Source: Norana najaformis
Lineage: Eukaryota; Annelida; Clitellata; Crassiclitellata; Hormogastridae
Assembly (NCBI GenBank): GCA_964023275.1
Contig: OZ029914.1
Coordinates: 18,973,049 to 19,037,048 of the forward strand
DNA: 64,000 nucleotides
Direction: 5' to 3'
Below, piece after piece: positions 13,167 through 23,072 of the stretch. The position numbers were made by a program, and so were the translations under genes. The notes below the pieces were generated by a model. It saw only the letters and a list, made by a program, of their open reading frames with translations. It had not been told where the DNA came from and searched no databases. Each line of letters begins with the position of its first letter. Positions within the stretch are counted from its first letter, which is position 1.

Positions 13167-16100
13167 GGTATGTATATATCTGAACATTTAATGTAACACT
13201 GTTTAAGAACCTCTTAGCGACACAGTGTTTCCGGTGCTTGCAGTTAGATGATAACTGGCCTAATTACTGATGATGATATATTGTGCATTTATTTTGTGAC
13301 TGTTTTTTGCTGTTGATTCTTAGGGTTGCGCGGACTTTGTGCTTCAGTTGTAACTGCAGCATTTTGTACTTCTGTTCGCCAAGTGAACTTCAGAAAATCA
13401 CTCTGTCGGCCGATATGTGGTAAGTGGCTTTCAAAACTCTTGTCAGAAAATCTCCAGAATTCCTTGTTCTTTCTGCTCAAGTCGGTCGTTATTTGATACA
13501 AATTTACTGCAAATCTTAACCTGGTTGGAGTAGAAAGGCTCAGTATTGTCCTATGATCAGAGTTAAGGAGTCTGGAGCTGATGTGCCAGCTAGAGTTCAG
13601 ATTTTATTTATGTGGGAAATAGATAACATAGATAACAGAAAATAAGGATAGATTTTTAGGGTAGAGGAGGCATGTTTGTATAGAAAACATTGAAGTTTGG
13701 ATTGGAGTTAGGTGTGGACTCAAATGTTTAGGTATAACAGTCCTGAAAGAGTTTAAATTTGATATTTTTCTGCTATATACAACTGGTGCCAAGTACCATT
13801 ATGATAGGCAAAACATTAAGTATATTGCTTAAGCGACTTTGACTTTGTTTTAGCGAAAATCTGATGGACTTGCTTGGTGAGCTGTTCATTCCATGTGACA
13901 TGCCAGAGCCTCCAAAACAAAGGTTCTTCCGGAACCTCTTTAGTGCCAGTTCTGGCACTTTGGATCGCGAAGAACTCTGTGAGTTATATGATGGAATCTA
14001 ATCTAATCAGAACCAGTCTAATCAATGGTAATCATAATCAATGGTAATCATAATCGATGGTAATCATAATCGATGGTAGTCATAGTCGATGGTAATCATA
14101 ATCGATGGTAATCACAATCAATGGTAATCATAATTGCATCCAAGAAATAAAGCACTTTCATAGCATTATATGAATAAACTCAGTTGCTGAATGCGATCAA
14201 ATCCATATAATCCTGGTTGAGTTGTAACGTAATTCATTTATCCAAACTTGTCCTTGTTTCTGTCAGTGGGTCTTAGTGTTGACGGAAGTATAAAACAGTT
14301 TTATAAAACAGTTTTAAAGTGAACCTCCAGGATGTTGTAAACAAAATAAAGGGACAGTATTTTATTCTTTTATTATTACTCACTGTTCATCAGTGCTTGT
14401 TACAGTTACCTCTGAGATGCCAAGGCCTTGCCAAGGTTTCCTGAATTGTATGCAGTGCAAATTTTTACATCATCTTTTCAGATAAACTCCTCAGCATTAC
14501 ACCCAAGAAATTGTCACCAAACAACAACCAACGGGGTTGGGTTTAAGCCTTTGACAAATTCTGGGGAGGGAAAGGCTGTTGTTTGCTGATTTAATGCTTC
14601 TGGACTTAGAATTTGTTTCAGTTTAATAGTAGTAAGTGGCAGGGTGACAGGTCACTGATGCATGTATTCACCAGAGACTAGTTATGACGCATTTCTTTAT
14701 AGCGTGAATTTCTGATATGACTGTCAAGGGCATGGATCCCGAAATCAGTTCAGCGATAGAAAATAAACTTGTTTTAATCTGACGTCGTTGTGAGGCGGTT
14801 ATCTTGACCTTGTTGTCCATTTTGTCGTTCATTGCCTGTGTTTGCAGTTGGTGAGAGAAGTGGGAAGCCGGCTCGAGGAGTTGCCAAGTACGTATCTGGA
14901 ATTTCACAAACGCAAGAAACTGCTGCCCTTGCCTCGTCTGAGATCGGCCGAGCAAAGATGGTGCGTTGCTGCTCTCTGATCTTAACTTTATATGAATTAT
15001 TTCACAGTACCAAGTTGTGAAACGTCTCATGATGAAACGGTTCTTGATGTCTGGATGAGTGAAAAATTATAGTGAAGGTGAATGTGATAATAATTAAAAT
15101 TTTGAGTACAGCAATAGTGGTTGTTGAATTCCATCACCAAACATTGATGATGATCATCATCATCATCATTGTCAATGGTGTGCCCCTTTTTGCATTGTTG
15201 CTGTTTCTATGACTCTTTGCCTTTTGTATCGATCTTGGGTTTGTCTTCAGGCCGTATGAAGCCCAATGTTCACTAGTTGAAGATCTGCCGTCACCATCCG
15301 GGTTCATGTGTGACTTGGTCATCTGACCAGTCTCTTCCTATTCCTTGGAGGCCCGGAAATGAAGGCTCAGAACGCCCAAGCATGGTCCAGCCTGCCACCA
15401 CACTGTATGAAGTGCCAAAACGCCCATAGTCGTCTTGTTTCAATCATCTCTGAGACCAGGGTCTGTCTTGTGCACCTGGCACCTGTATAATTATTTCTGC
15501 ATTGGTGATGTGTGTAGTACATGGAATTCAAATGATTCTCCTCAAGCACCATTGTTGGACAGCATCCAGCTTCTGCAGAGCCACCATGAGCGTCCAGGTC
15601 TTGGCTCCGTAAAGGAGCTCAGATAATATATAAGAAGCAAACAGGAGGATATTTGTGACCTGTCAAATACTCGTACTCCAGATTCCCCCATTATGGCTGT
15701 TCATACTGTCATGGGCAATGGTTATTTACCGTCAGACGTCAGTCGCACAGCTACCATCAGCTTGATGTTCGACCCGAGGAAGCTGAACCCTCCCATGAGT
15801 TCCACCTTGTTTCCTGCAACCTTTACATGGTCCAAAATCAGAAGTGGCTCCACCATTGTCTGAATCTTGGTTTTGGTCCAGTTGATCTCTATTCCAAAAA
15901 TGGTGTGCTTCCTCGTCCCTTATTTTCAATGACAAGACCAGATTTTCGTCAAGAAGGGCCACATCGTCTGCAAAGTCCAAGTCAGAGAACATCTCTGATT
16001 CCGTGTGTGTCCTTTGGTAACAGTCTGCTCAACGATGTGGTTCACTAGCAGCGAAAACAGGTCCGGGCCATGTTTGCAGCCCTGTCGTACTCCACTTTCC

Positions 16101-16345
16101 ACACTAAATCAATCTAAAGTCACAACATCAATACAGGCCACATTCATTGTGTTGGTGGAGAGCTCTCTTATAAGTCCACAATCTTCTTGGAAATCCCAAG
16201 TGAAAGGAGTATTTCCAGAAATCTGTGTGGGCTACAAAATGAAAATTTGCCTTAAAATTCTACATTTGCAATCCACATTGGCTGCCGGTACTAACTTCTT
16301 GATTGAATCAGGCTTTTCAGTTTGAAATACGATCCACAGTGGATG

Positions 16346-16377
<32 letters not shown>

Positions 16378-16810
16378 GATTATGATTATGATGACTGGTG
16401 ATGATGATGATATTATTCGGTAGGAATTTTTAAGATCATTGCACGTGCCTTTGAGGCTGTTGTTAATTGTGCGTGTTATAAATGTCTGTTTAATAATAGC
16501 AGTAATGACGACAATGACCAAAGACAATAATGATGATGATGAGAATGGTGCTGTTGATGATGGCAATGATGAAGACATTTAGGCTGATAATAAGGAGGGT
16601 GATGGTGGTGCTGCTGGTAGTGAAGTTGTTGAAGTCAGTCAGTTGGTCAGAAGAAATGTCTTTGAAATTTAGGCAGCAATTGAAAGAGGAGAGAAACTGG
16701 GAGAACTGGAGGAGAGAACGACACAGATGATGCTCGACTCTGAAGTGTTTGCTCAGAGAGCGAACCAGATCAAGAATAAATACAAGGATCGCAAATGGTA
16801 CCAGTTCTGA
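930..16810 (+). CDS. STXBP5: Tomosyn (syntaxin-binding protein 5), C-terminal ~705 codons, partial gene
   Basis: Tomosyn is a soluble WD40/Lgl-family protein that binds syntaxin and SNAP-25 through a C-terminal R-SNARE-like motif and so restrains vesicle priming and exocytosis. Exons: 930-1012, 1213-2089, 8507-8626, 9226-9348, 9967-10104, 10907-11013, 12076-12166, 12654-12762, 13324-13419, 13854-13978, 14848-14960, 16673-16810. All junctions are GT-AG and all phases match. Diagnostic family strings include FSRSQSSSTSSLD, GTSLGSVLILSINLP, CSEKQAR, FSLPSLKPLLDV, LDREEL and the terminal KYKDRKWYQF. The SNARE-like end keeps the zero-layer arginine (IERGEKLGEL). Complete family members are about 1,150 aa, so the N-terminal beta-propeller half lies left of the window. 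Exon 1213-2089 is unusually long. Identification is very secure; only the first two exons are weakly conserved. Confidence 0.95.
1213..2089 (+). CDS. STXBP5: Tomosyn long linker exon (292 codons)
   Basis: Acceptor 'gtgttttag', donor 'gtacgt', phase 0 in and phase 1 out. It encodes a Ser/Thr/Pro/Asn-rich, low-conservation segment with a charged helical stretch (SEAVRSLLEKRRASKERL) and a later acidic patch with IKVIDLTSDD. By position it corresponds to the hypervariable loop region that precedes the FSRS(R/Q)SSS motif in vertebrate tomosyns, but it is much longer. It is more CpG-rich than the flanking introns, as expected for coding sequence here. Confidence 0.8.
4350..5687 (+). mobile_element. 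Degenerate L2/CR1-type LINE, 3' reverse-transcriptase part
   Basis: The + strand frames give RT landmarks in order: LQSGFRKYHSTESL (about 4397), FDVSAAFDTVDHSILLEHL (about 4506), the catalytic QYADDT (about 4770), and a C-terminal segment with HVNSVSRSCFYHL and WNRLPREFR (5030-5540). Stops and frameshifts break it into several frames, so it is a pseudogene. It ends at 'gcgctttataaat' followed by an ATTACA-type tail near 5660-5687. The copy at 38430-39142 belongs to the same family. Confidence 0.9.
7915..8100 (+). mobile_element. tRNA-derived SINE-like repeat
   Basis: A tRNA-like head (gtagcccattcgatagtgcactggg as A-box region, gtgggtttgaaca as B-box region) is followed by an unrelated body and an AT-rich 'aataaatgaaataaataa' end. 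Divergence from a real tRNA and the absence of a plausible cloverleaf argue against a functional tRNA gene. Confidence 0.55.
8507..8626 (+). CDS. STXBP5: Tomosyn exon, FSRSQSSSTSSLD segment
   Basis: Acceptor 'tttttatag', donor 'gtaaat', phase 1 in and out. It encodes the conserved phospho-loop FSRSQSSSTSSLDNVNKEAI and ends in the FARKS motif, both highly characteristic of tomosyns. Confidence 0.93.
8796..8935 (-). mobile_element. LINE 3'-end fragment (ATTACG-type tail family), decayed
   Basis: Read on the - strand it matches the copies at 18722, 34050, 40552 and 59265, with the core 'cttattcacaggcactcaatcaaa'. CpG sites of the better preserved 59265 copy are mostly TG or CA here. Confidence 0.6.
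9226..9348 (+). CDS. STXBP5: Tomosyn exon, GTSLGSVLILSINLP segment
   Basis: Acceptor 'gtttctgtag', donor 'gtaaaa', phase 1 in and out. CPCLLAGTSLGSVLILSINL is a beta-propeller strand block strongly conserved in tomosyns. Confidence 0.95.
9430..9700 (+). mobile_element. tRNA-derived SINE
   Basis: It starts with a tRNA-like head: 'gatctggtggttaatgtgctgg' as A-box region and 'aggtcaaatccctgcc' as B-box region. A non-tRNA body of about 200 bp follows. It lies inside the short tomosyn intron 9349-9966. The head is too diverged for a working tRNA. Confidence 0.7.
9967..10104 (+). CDS. STXBP5: Tomosyn exon, LKGGILAISFLD segment
   Basis: Acceptor 'catcttttag', donor 'gtaaga', phase 1 in and out. 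It encodes GTVFRLKGGILAISFLD and EPWRD, matching the family's 'LKGAVLTFSCMD ... EVWRD' block. Confidence 0.93.
10105..10906 (+). other. Tomosyn intron, no feature seen
   Basis: AT-rich spliced spacer. A stretch at 10560-10630 vaguely resembles a SINE head (ggcgctgtatctgattggctacc), but not clearly enough to call. No coding or RNA gene seen. Confidence 0.5.
10907..11013 (+). CDS. STXBP5: Tomosyn exon, QFAVLCSEKQAR segment
   Basis: Acceptor 'gtttagcag', donor 'gtaacg', phase 1 in and 0 out. NQQFAVLCSEKQAR is a signature string of tomosyns. Confidence 0.95.
11360..11840 (+). mobile_element. Old LINE fragment plus SINE-core-like sequence in a tomosyn intron
   Basis: At 11550-11680 the sequence still resembles the conserved RT C-terminal block (actgcaatgttgccttaattggc, then a 'LQAVIQCC'-like string). 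At 11785-11830 'cagcccttcatccttttggg atcagtaaa' resembles conserved SINE core domains found in several invertebrate SINEs. Both calls rest on short similarity. Confidence 0.45.
12076..12166 (+). CDS. STXBP5: Tomosyn exon, PSQSCIYKVKITETS segment
   Basis: Acceptor 'ggtctcag', donor 'gttgca', phase 0 in and 1 out. FPSQSCIYKVKITETSSVI aligns with the family block LPSQT..Y...ITETSF. Confidence 0.95.
12395..12560. repeat. Dispersed repeat, copy 1 of a local pair
   Basis: About 130 bp from 'aattgcatccaagaaataaag' to 'catccaaacttgtccttg' recurs with a few substitutions at 14131-14255, two introns downstream in the same orientation. It is either an interspersed family or a local duplication. Confidence 0.8.
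12654..12762 (+). CDS. STXBP5: Tomosyn exon, FSLPSLKPLLDV segment
   Basis: Acceptor 'gcattgcag', donor 'gtatgt', phase 1 in and 2 out. ACLACYLLSGRVLTFSLPS matches the family block ACLACF..G.IM..SLPSLRP.LDV. Confidence 0.95.
12763..12850. repeat. TG/TA-rich microsatellite
   Basis: Imperfect TATG/TGTG/TACG repeats begin at the donor site itself (gtatgtatgtgtgtacgt), so the 5' splice site is embedded in the array. Confidence 0.9.
13040..13163 (+). mobile_element. LINE 3' tail followed by (AT)n
   Basis: 'gagagcatctctgattagtt tctcttgaagaggc' and 'aattacaattacagtta' match the 3' end of the ATTACA-tailed LINE family (compare 39080-39142). A pure AT array of about 47 bp follows (13117-13163). Confidence 0.75.
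13324..13419 (+). CDS. STXBP5: Tomosyn exon, VARTLCFS segment
   Basis: Acceptor 'gattcttag', donor 'gtaagt', phase 2 in and out. ARTLCFSCNCSILYFCSPSE aligns with ARTFCFT..GQALYLVSPTE of the family. Confidence 0.93.
13854..13978 (+). CDS. STXBP5: Tomosyn exon, ENLMDLLGELF...LDREEL segment
   Basis: Acceptor 'ttgttttag', donor 'gtgagt', phase 2 in and 1 out. It encodes NLMDLLGELFIPCDMPEPPK and GTLDREEL, the conserved tail-domain block. Confidence 0.95.
14021..14134. repeat. 16-bp minisatellite, about 7 units
   Basis: The tandem unit is 'aatcataatcgatggt' with A/G variants. It abuts copy 2 of the local 130-bp repeat. Confidence 0.9.
14131..14260. repeat. Dispersed repeat, copy 2 of a local pair
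   Basis: See 12395-12560: same orientation and about 90% identical by eye, from 'aattgcatccaagaaataaag' to 'aaacttgtccttg'. Confidence 0.8.
14848..14960 (+). CDS. STXBP5: Tomosyn exon, FGE-SGKPARGVA linker
   Basis: Acceptor 'gtgtttgcag', donor 'gtgcgt', phase 1 in and 0 out. FGERSGKPARGVAKYVSG aligns with FGEASAGKASRSLAQHIPG, the linker before the SNARE motif. Confidence 0.92.
15130..16330 (-). mobile_element. Degenerate non-LTR retrotransposon, RT catalytic and C-terminal region
   Basis: On the - strand the order is: GPDLFSLLVNHIVEQ (about 16070), then the catalytic block FSDLDFADDVALL (15990-15950), then IEINWTKTKIQT-like text, then a C-terminal block resembling LINEs that end in '..WTLGHVLRM..GWWRQ' (15540-15290). 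Stops and frameshifts throughout. The 'DLDFADD' catalytic motif marks a clade different from the ATTACA-tailed LINEs of this window. It lies antisense within the last tomosyn intron. Confidence 0.8.
16340..16411. repeat. (GAT)n microsatellite
   Basis: Imperfect GATGAT array; smaller related tracts lie at 15143-15172 and 16529-16560. Confidence 0.95.
16673..16810 (+). CDS. STXBP5: Tomosyn last coding exon, R-SNARE-like motif and stop
   Basis: Acceptor 'gaaatttag', phase 0, TGA at 16808-16810. It encodes IERGEKLGELEERTTQMML and the terminus NKYKDRKWYQF. The Arg of IERGEKL sits at the SNARE zero layer. There is no transmembrane segment, as expected for tomosyn. Confidence 0.97.
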   Translation, partial: AAIERGEKLGELEERTTQMMLDSEVFAQRANQIKNKYKDRKWYQF

Positions 16811-17500
16811 TCGTCATGATCATCTTCAATCGTGTGATTGATTACACTGCTCGATCTGATAATGTGATCACTTTCATGGTTTGAACGTTCCATCGTACAG
16901 TTATTTTGCCAGGTCTTTGTTGTTTGATATGCCCATTTCTTCAATATACAATAAAATGGGCGACGTGGCTTGTCTCTTCTTCTGCAGGGCTTCCCATTTG
17001 GAAATGAAGTTTTGTATTTTCCACAGTGACAGTGCGAGGAAGCCGGAGAATTTATCCTCATTTTGTGCTTGATTTTGGCCAGTCATTACCTCCTTTGGAA
17101 GCTTGGATTTGCTTGGCCCAAAAAGAATGATTTATGTCAGTTAGGTTAGATGAACTTTTGCTTTGCCTGGAAGGATTTTATGGAAAGGAATTTGTGGTTT
17201 GGGATTGTAGTTTTTGTTTTGTCTAAATCAGGTTTGTTTGGGTTACAAATATTGTCACAAAAATTGATTTGCTGGCCTCAACTGCACAGACAATTTGTGC
17301 ACCTGTTACTGTGTTGGTAAAATTCTTTACTTAATGTTTTTTCATGTACTGGAAAATTTGCTTTGTTTGGCCTGAAGAGGGTCGTTTGCCGTTGTCATTC
17401 TGGACACTAAAATGTCTTCAACTCTCGGAAAAGTACTTGATAAATTAGTTTGCTTTTAATGTCTGCATAGAGTTTTAGATTGTACTTAATAAAAAGTTCT
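16811..17500 (+). other. Probable tomosyn 3' UTR
   Basis: Non-coding sequence after the stop. A canonical AATAAA lies at 17488-17493. Polyadenylation shortly after is plausible, but later signals cannot be excluded. Confidence 0.5.
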
Positions 17501-20500
17501 TTTAATTTGGGTCTCCTAAATAACTTTAACTGAATGATGACTGTGAGCATCATGAATTGTCTTCAGTTGTGATGACTAGACAAAATGGTAAAAAAAATTG
17601 TTATTTTTTAAGGTAACAAATGAAAGGCCATTTTCGCATGTTTTGCTGTAACGTTGATCTGAAATCGATCCGAGTTGGTTTGGAGGACCGCGCTGTTTGG
17701 ACTTATTCCGTGCTTCTGCATGTTTGCTGATCTTGACTTTGCTGCTGAAACCAGAGGTCTTCTTTTTTCAGGGAGTCACTTGGAATTTTGACTGCTGATT
17801 TGTGTCTTGTTTGTTTATCTGTGTTTTAGTTTATGCATTGAATTGTTTATCTGTGTTCTAGTTTATGCATTGAATTGTGTATCTGTATTGTCTGGAACAT
17901 GATTCAGTTCTTTGAATGCAATAAGGACCTGTTTCACATGAATTCAGCATTCTGTCAGTACCGAAAATTATTGTGTTTATTCAGATAATAGCCTCGGTGT
18001 ATGTTGTGGCTTTTTCATATGCTGTGATAAATGCATGTACATATAAAATTATCCAACTCCACATTTCAGAGCGGCTGCTGCGTGATCTAGGAACTTTGTC
18101 TCTTGTTTACTCTACGTTCTTCCCAGACTACTTTTGGGCTCGGAGCAGACCGACCCATCTGCTTGAAGGTATTTCCAGTTGAAACCGGTGTGAATTCCTC
18201 CCAACAGTTTTGAAAGAACTATTATTAGTTATTGTTAATATTATTTAATTATTTTTTTATTTTATTATTGTTATTACTGTAGCACAAAAAGGAAAATGTT
18301 TGAAATATCAAGCCTCATCCTTAAGAATGTCAAAGATAGTTAGTTATTTGTTGCTTTGGAGGTATAAGGCTTTAATGTACCCAAGGATGTTGCAAAATAA
18401 ATAGAAGACTAAAATAACATGTTACTGTCTTTAACCTCAACGATTAATTTTGGATCAATAATTCCATAGATGCCATTCCACAATGAAATTTGAATCTGCA
18501 GACCACCCATTCCAGGTATGAAATTTATTGTCCTAAGTCAAAGTGATTAGGTGCAAATTAAAATAGCTTTAATCAAGTAAATAATTTTAGATCAATTGAT
18601 TGGCTACCGTGTAACAAGGCAGCTGATTGGTTGAGCACTCACCTTCACTGTGAAATGTTCCGGTTACAAGCCTTGCATGAGACAGTCCAGTGTTTGAACT
18701 TGAATGTACCATTGCTTAGTAAATGTAATCGTAATCCCAAGATTTCTGCAGCACCCAACGAAAGCCACTTCACAAGGACCAGCTTATTCACAGGCGGTCA
18801 GTCCAAACAAAATCGATAGGCAAAAGGTCAAGATCCAAAAGTCAGGCAGAGAGACAGCGTGGCAGCTATGGCGGGTGATGTTTGGGATTGGAGTGGAAAG
18901 AGATAAGAGGAAGATAGTGCCGTCGACTGATATGTGCAGTGATTATAAGAATATAAGGCGATGGTTTTGAAAGAAATATTGATTAAATAATGTAATTTTA
19001 TCATGTTTACTGTGGTTGGGTGAGAGCAGTGAAGTTGTGCATGGAGTCTGTCATGGCTCCAGAACTGACTTGTCTGGTTGTTGTGTTGCGCGGCCCAAAA
19101 ATGATTTGTCATTTTGAACTGGTGCAAAGAAATGTTAAGCCTGAATAAAGCCACTATTTGAAGAATTGTACATTGCCAGTCAGCCGTGTGTAGACCTTTT
19201 ATGCATTCCTTGTTTACTTGTTTACAATACGTATCCATTAGTTTCTATTTATTTTGGCCGTTTTTTAAAATCTATTTACTGTGCAATATCTGTCCTAATC
19301 ATCACTGGTGTATTTGATTTTGTTTCTGCTGTAAATGATTTATTTGACTTTAATCTAATCATTGTTGATTTACATTATTGGTGATTTTTATTCCAACCCT
19401 AATCTAATTGTTAATACTTTGATTGATTTTGCTGTAGATTTAATCTGATTGTTAATACTTCGATTGATTTTGCTGTAGATCTAATCTAATCATCGTCTAT
19501 ACATATAGATAATTAGTTCTAATCTTAATCTAATATAATCATTGCAACATATTATAACTGATTTTGTTGTTATAGCTGTTCATGCATATTGTGATTAATT
19601 TTGCTGCAGACAACTTGTATAGCTAAGCCTTGAATAGCTACACCTGAAATAGCTATGTCAAAAATAGCTATTTGCCAATGCTATCTATAGCTATGCTATG
19701 TTGGATTCCTCAGTTAGCTGCATAGCTCTGTAAGCCGTTTGAAATTGTTGCGATTGCTATGGTAGTACATTTTTGCAGATCAGCTTAACTGATTCCAGCC
19801 AAGGAGGATTATGAACTTGCGTGTTATTTGAAGGCTGGAACGTTACCTGTTTTACTGAAGTTCAGTCAGTAATTTTTGATGTCTTTGGTCAGGTTGTTTA
19901 TGATGAAGGACAACACACTTCATGTTTTTATGATCAGTTGATTCTGGTGGTTTCTCAGAATCAGTCTTAAATTATTCGTTGGATTAATTGTGTCTTCTTG
20001 TTTGTTTGGAAATCTGTAAATGGTTTAACTAATTGTCTAAATGTGTGACTGACTACAGAAGTGTTTTAGTTAATAAATTTACTAGTTGTTTAAGTGGTTA
20101 AATCGTTAATTGGCAGATAAAGTGATTTTTTATTTAAATAAAGAATTAAGCAAGTAATTAATTAAGGAATTAGTTAAGTAGCTGAAGATTAACCAGTTGC
20201 TGGTTATTAGTTATAATCTTGTTGATGAAATTGTTGGATTTGGTTTTATTCAATAAACTGTCGATTCATTTTGGGTGTTTTGGATGTGCCTTCAGCTGAT
20301 GCTTGGTTTATTACATAATGGTGTTAATTGGACACTAAAGAAATCATTAATCTATATAATAATAGCCTTACACTCTTGGTGCATGGTCGATATAATACAT
20401 TTAGGAAAGACATAACACTATCGCCATCTTGCATGTAAGGCAAGGACAAAAAGTTAATGGGGAGCAGAAAAAAACTTTCCACAGAATGGACATTTATCGA

Positions 20501-21100
20501 ACTGCTAAATGTGTGATCAATGTTCCCTCTAAGCTGTCAAACACTCGAGTTGAAAAACCCTGCCATGCACAACTTTTCCACTGCATCGCACAAAAAAATT
20601 CACTATTAATTATTTTCTCAATCTAAATTTTAGTGTTTGGCAGGTAACAAGAACTATAACAGCTACCAATCAGGCGCTCAGAAATGTGCTATAAAAGTTT
20701 TTACTTCTCGTATCGAGCAAATGTCTGCACACGACTTCCATTTTAGCTTTGTTTCATGTACCTTATCTATGTTCATTGGGTGTCACCAGTCGGAAAGTAA
20801 AAACTTCTCATACATTTTACAGGTAGAAGCAGGAGCAAGGTGAAGAGAAGTCTGTAAAATACAATAAATGCTACAACACAGATTATAAAGACAGCAGCGC
20901 ATATTGTATTACAGTGTATATGCTGGCATCGTATAGGAATAATCATCAATTTTACCGAGTGACTGGTTTTGTTAGTCATATGGTCAAATGGCCACAAATG
21001 GCAACTGGTGAAATGACAGAATTCAGCAAAATGATTGAATTTGGAGCTTTCTGTTGACTACTTGCCTGATCTGTTCATGCACAATTAAATTATTATGAAC
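17500..21100. other. Tomosyn-DEAF1 spacer, left part
   Basis: AT-rich and CpG-poor (about 12 CpG in 17101-18060). It contains two local tandem duplications: about 35 bp at 17810-17885 (tctgtgtt/ctagtttatgcattgaat) and about 48 bp at 19395-19490 (tgattgattttgctgtagat). A TAGCTA-rich stretch lies at 19615-19740. No gene recognised. Confidence 0.6.
18722..18885 (-). mobile_element. LINE 3'-end fragment (ATTACG-type tail family)
   Basis: On the - strand it ends 'agaaatcttgggattacgattac'. The body motif 'gctggtccttgtgaagtggc' matches the copies at 34050, 40552 and 59265. The target is intergenic. Confidence 0.8.
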
Positions 21101-21162
21101 TCAATTTCACTCATTTCAGTGAGCTTTTATATAAAAGCTCACTGAAATGAGTGAAATCGAGT
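21099..21162. repeat. Long perfect palindrome (27-bp arms, no spacer)
   Basis: Positions 21104-21157 form a perfect inverted repeat centred between 21130 and 21131 ('cttttat|ataaaag'). One mismatch (21103/21158) and four more pairs extend it to 21099-21162. It can extrude as a cruciform or fold as a 27-bp RNA hairpin in either direction. It lies in the intergenic spacer and belongs to no recognised family here. Confidence 0.95.
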
Positions 21163-21959
21163 ATATATATATAATTTTGTCAGAAAAGATCCTCTGTCTT
21201 TGGCAGAAAACAAAGACACTACGGGGAGAAAATAAGCTGAATAGTGAGAAGCAACAAGAGCACAAGCAGAAGAAACATGAATACAACTTGAAGCCAAGAA
21301 GACTTCCAACAACTGAACACAAAAAACGACTGACGGTAAGGCGATGGAGAGTCAACCAAAGAGCCTTTAGAGCTCGTCGTTCTTTAGACAAACCGACCCC
21401 AACTACACTTAGCAGTTCACAAGATGGTTCGAAATGATGACGTATTGTGTTCACAAGTACAACATAATACACCAGCATAAAGTACTGACAAAGGCTGTTG
21501 AGCGTGCAGTTCTGGTAGATTTCAGTGAAAACTATGCCACTGTTCTACAGATGGAAACTTGTTGCACCCAAGCCATTCAGATTCCCCCAAGACACTGTCT
21601 TTGAATATTAGACTTAACAACAGAGACATCACTTTCGGCATACACACAGTTTCAATTACATTCTTTGACTTATGATACAAAACCAATATTTACAGTGAAA
21701 TGGACATTTGTGAAAATTTCACCATTATACATGAAAGTGAGGGGCAAGGCACTTCTCTGTCTTTCTGTCTGTCAGTCTGTCTATTTCTTCATTATAAATG
21801 ACCTAGTTTTGTTGGCAGTAGTGTGCTATTTTCCACAGCATATTTAGCTACACATGTATAGCCACTGCTATTTTCGAGCACCATTATTCATTTCTTAGTC
21901 GCATAAACCATACCATAGATTTGTGAGGTAGGTATGTAAAATGTAAATGTATTTTTCAG

Positions 21960-22130
21960 TGAATTGATCGGGTGAGATCCTTCACCGTCGCTGCCCGTTT
22001 GAATCGTTGCCACGCCATTTTAGGTCCCCGTGCACGGATCGTATTAGCCCGAGATTTAAATCTCTGAAACAAGCCACGATCGGAACGCGAACCGGAGATC
22101 CTCACACAGAGGCTCTGGCATACGTATTTT
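21960..22130 (-). mobile_element. tRNA-derived SINE (family with 'ggtgaaggatctcacccgat' body)
   Basis: On the - strand it reads: tRNA-like B-box (atctccggttcgcgttccga), 'gcttgtttcagagatttaaa', 'cacggggacc', then 'gaaggatctcacccgatcaa'. It is the same family as the copies at 48840, 55770, 57640, 58245, 61630 and 62352. It lies at the left edge of the CpG-rich region before DEAF1. Confidence 0.85.
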
Positions 22131-23072
22131 CCGATGTACTTTTGCCGTTACCTATCGTAGTTTTTTATGGCAACACGATGTCTAAAACACACGCATCACA
22201 CTCAAGAAACAAATGCGTAACGAAGAAGAAGAAAAATTTCATAGTTTAGAGTTTACGCTGACTAGGAACAAAAACTAAAGTCCAACACATCAGTCATAGC
22301 GTTAAATCAATGGATTATTTGTAGGAAACCAGCGCAGAGAGTGTCAAGCGCCTGGGTACCAGCGTGGACGACGTTTAACGAATGTTTCCGAGATTAAAAC
22401 ACTTTATTTTTAAAAGCGTAAAAGTAAAATATTTTCATGCTTTTTCTGATTTTAATTGTCGTAATAACTCCTAAGCTTTTGAATATTCGAAAATATTTTA
22501 TTTGATATTTCTTTGCGAATCCGAAAGATTTTTGGAGCTAGTAAGTAAGGTCGTCGCTGAACTTGTTGGGACGATGTTTTTGGTGTGAATTGATGGCGCA
22601 AAACGCAAAACAATTATAGAAAATTGTTCCAGCACAGAATCCCACGACTTGGCTTGATCTTGTCGCATAGTTGCGTGGTGGGGTTCAGTTTGAATGTGGG
22701 TGCAGGATGAGTACTCGGTTTGCCTTGCAAATCCTTTCTAAGGTGATGTGATAACTGTTACATTCCGAACAGAATACAAGTAATAGAGTCTATTTGTGGA
22801 TTGGACAGTTCTGATATGACAATAAACCCACATTTCAGTAGTTTTAGAGAGAAACTTTATCAGAAATGCAGACAGCAGTAGAGCAGCTGAAACAAAAGTA
22901 ATAAGGAATTAATCACTAAGCCACACAGACAGCATAGCTCATAGTCAGAAATTTAATATTTTAAAGAAATATGGGAGTGTCATCAACAAAATACACTTCT
23001 GTGTAAGAAAATATATAAGTTGAAATTACATGTAAAATTCATGAATTTTTTAATTTTGGACTCAGGAAACTG
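22130..23072 (+). promoter_or_regulatory. Probable DEAF1-like gene 5' region
   Basis: 22000-22720 is clearly richer in CpG than the sequence on either side, as expected for an unmethylated promoter in a mosaically methylated genome. 'ggactcag' just upstream of the ATG (ending 23065) could be a 3' splice site, so a non-coding first exon may lie here. No TATA box or initiator could be assigned. Confidence 0.4.

Noticed and set aside
21147..21437. 96-aa ORF following the palindrome, rich in Lys/Arg, and an opposing 120-aa ORF
   Set aside because: No recognised domain, no splice context, starts within the palindrome arm; the overlapping antisense ORF is equally long.
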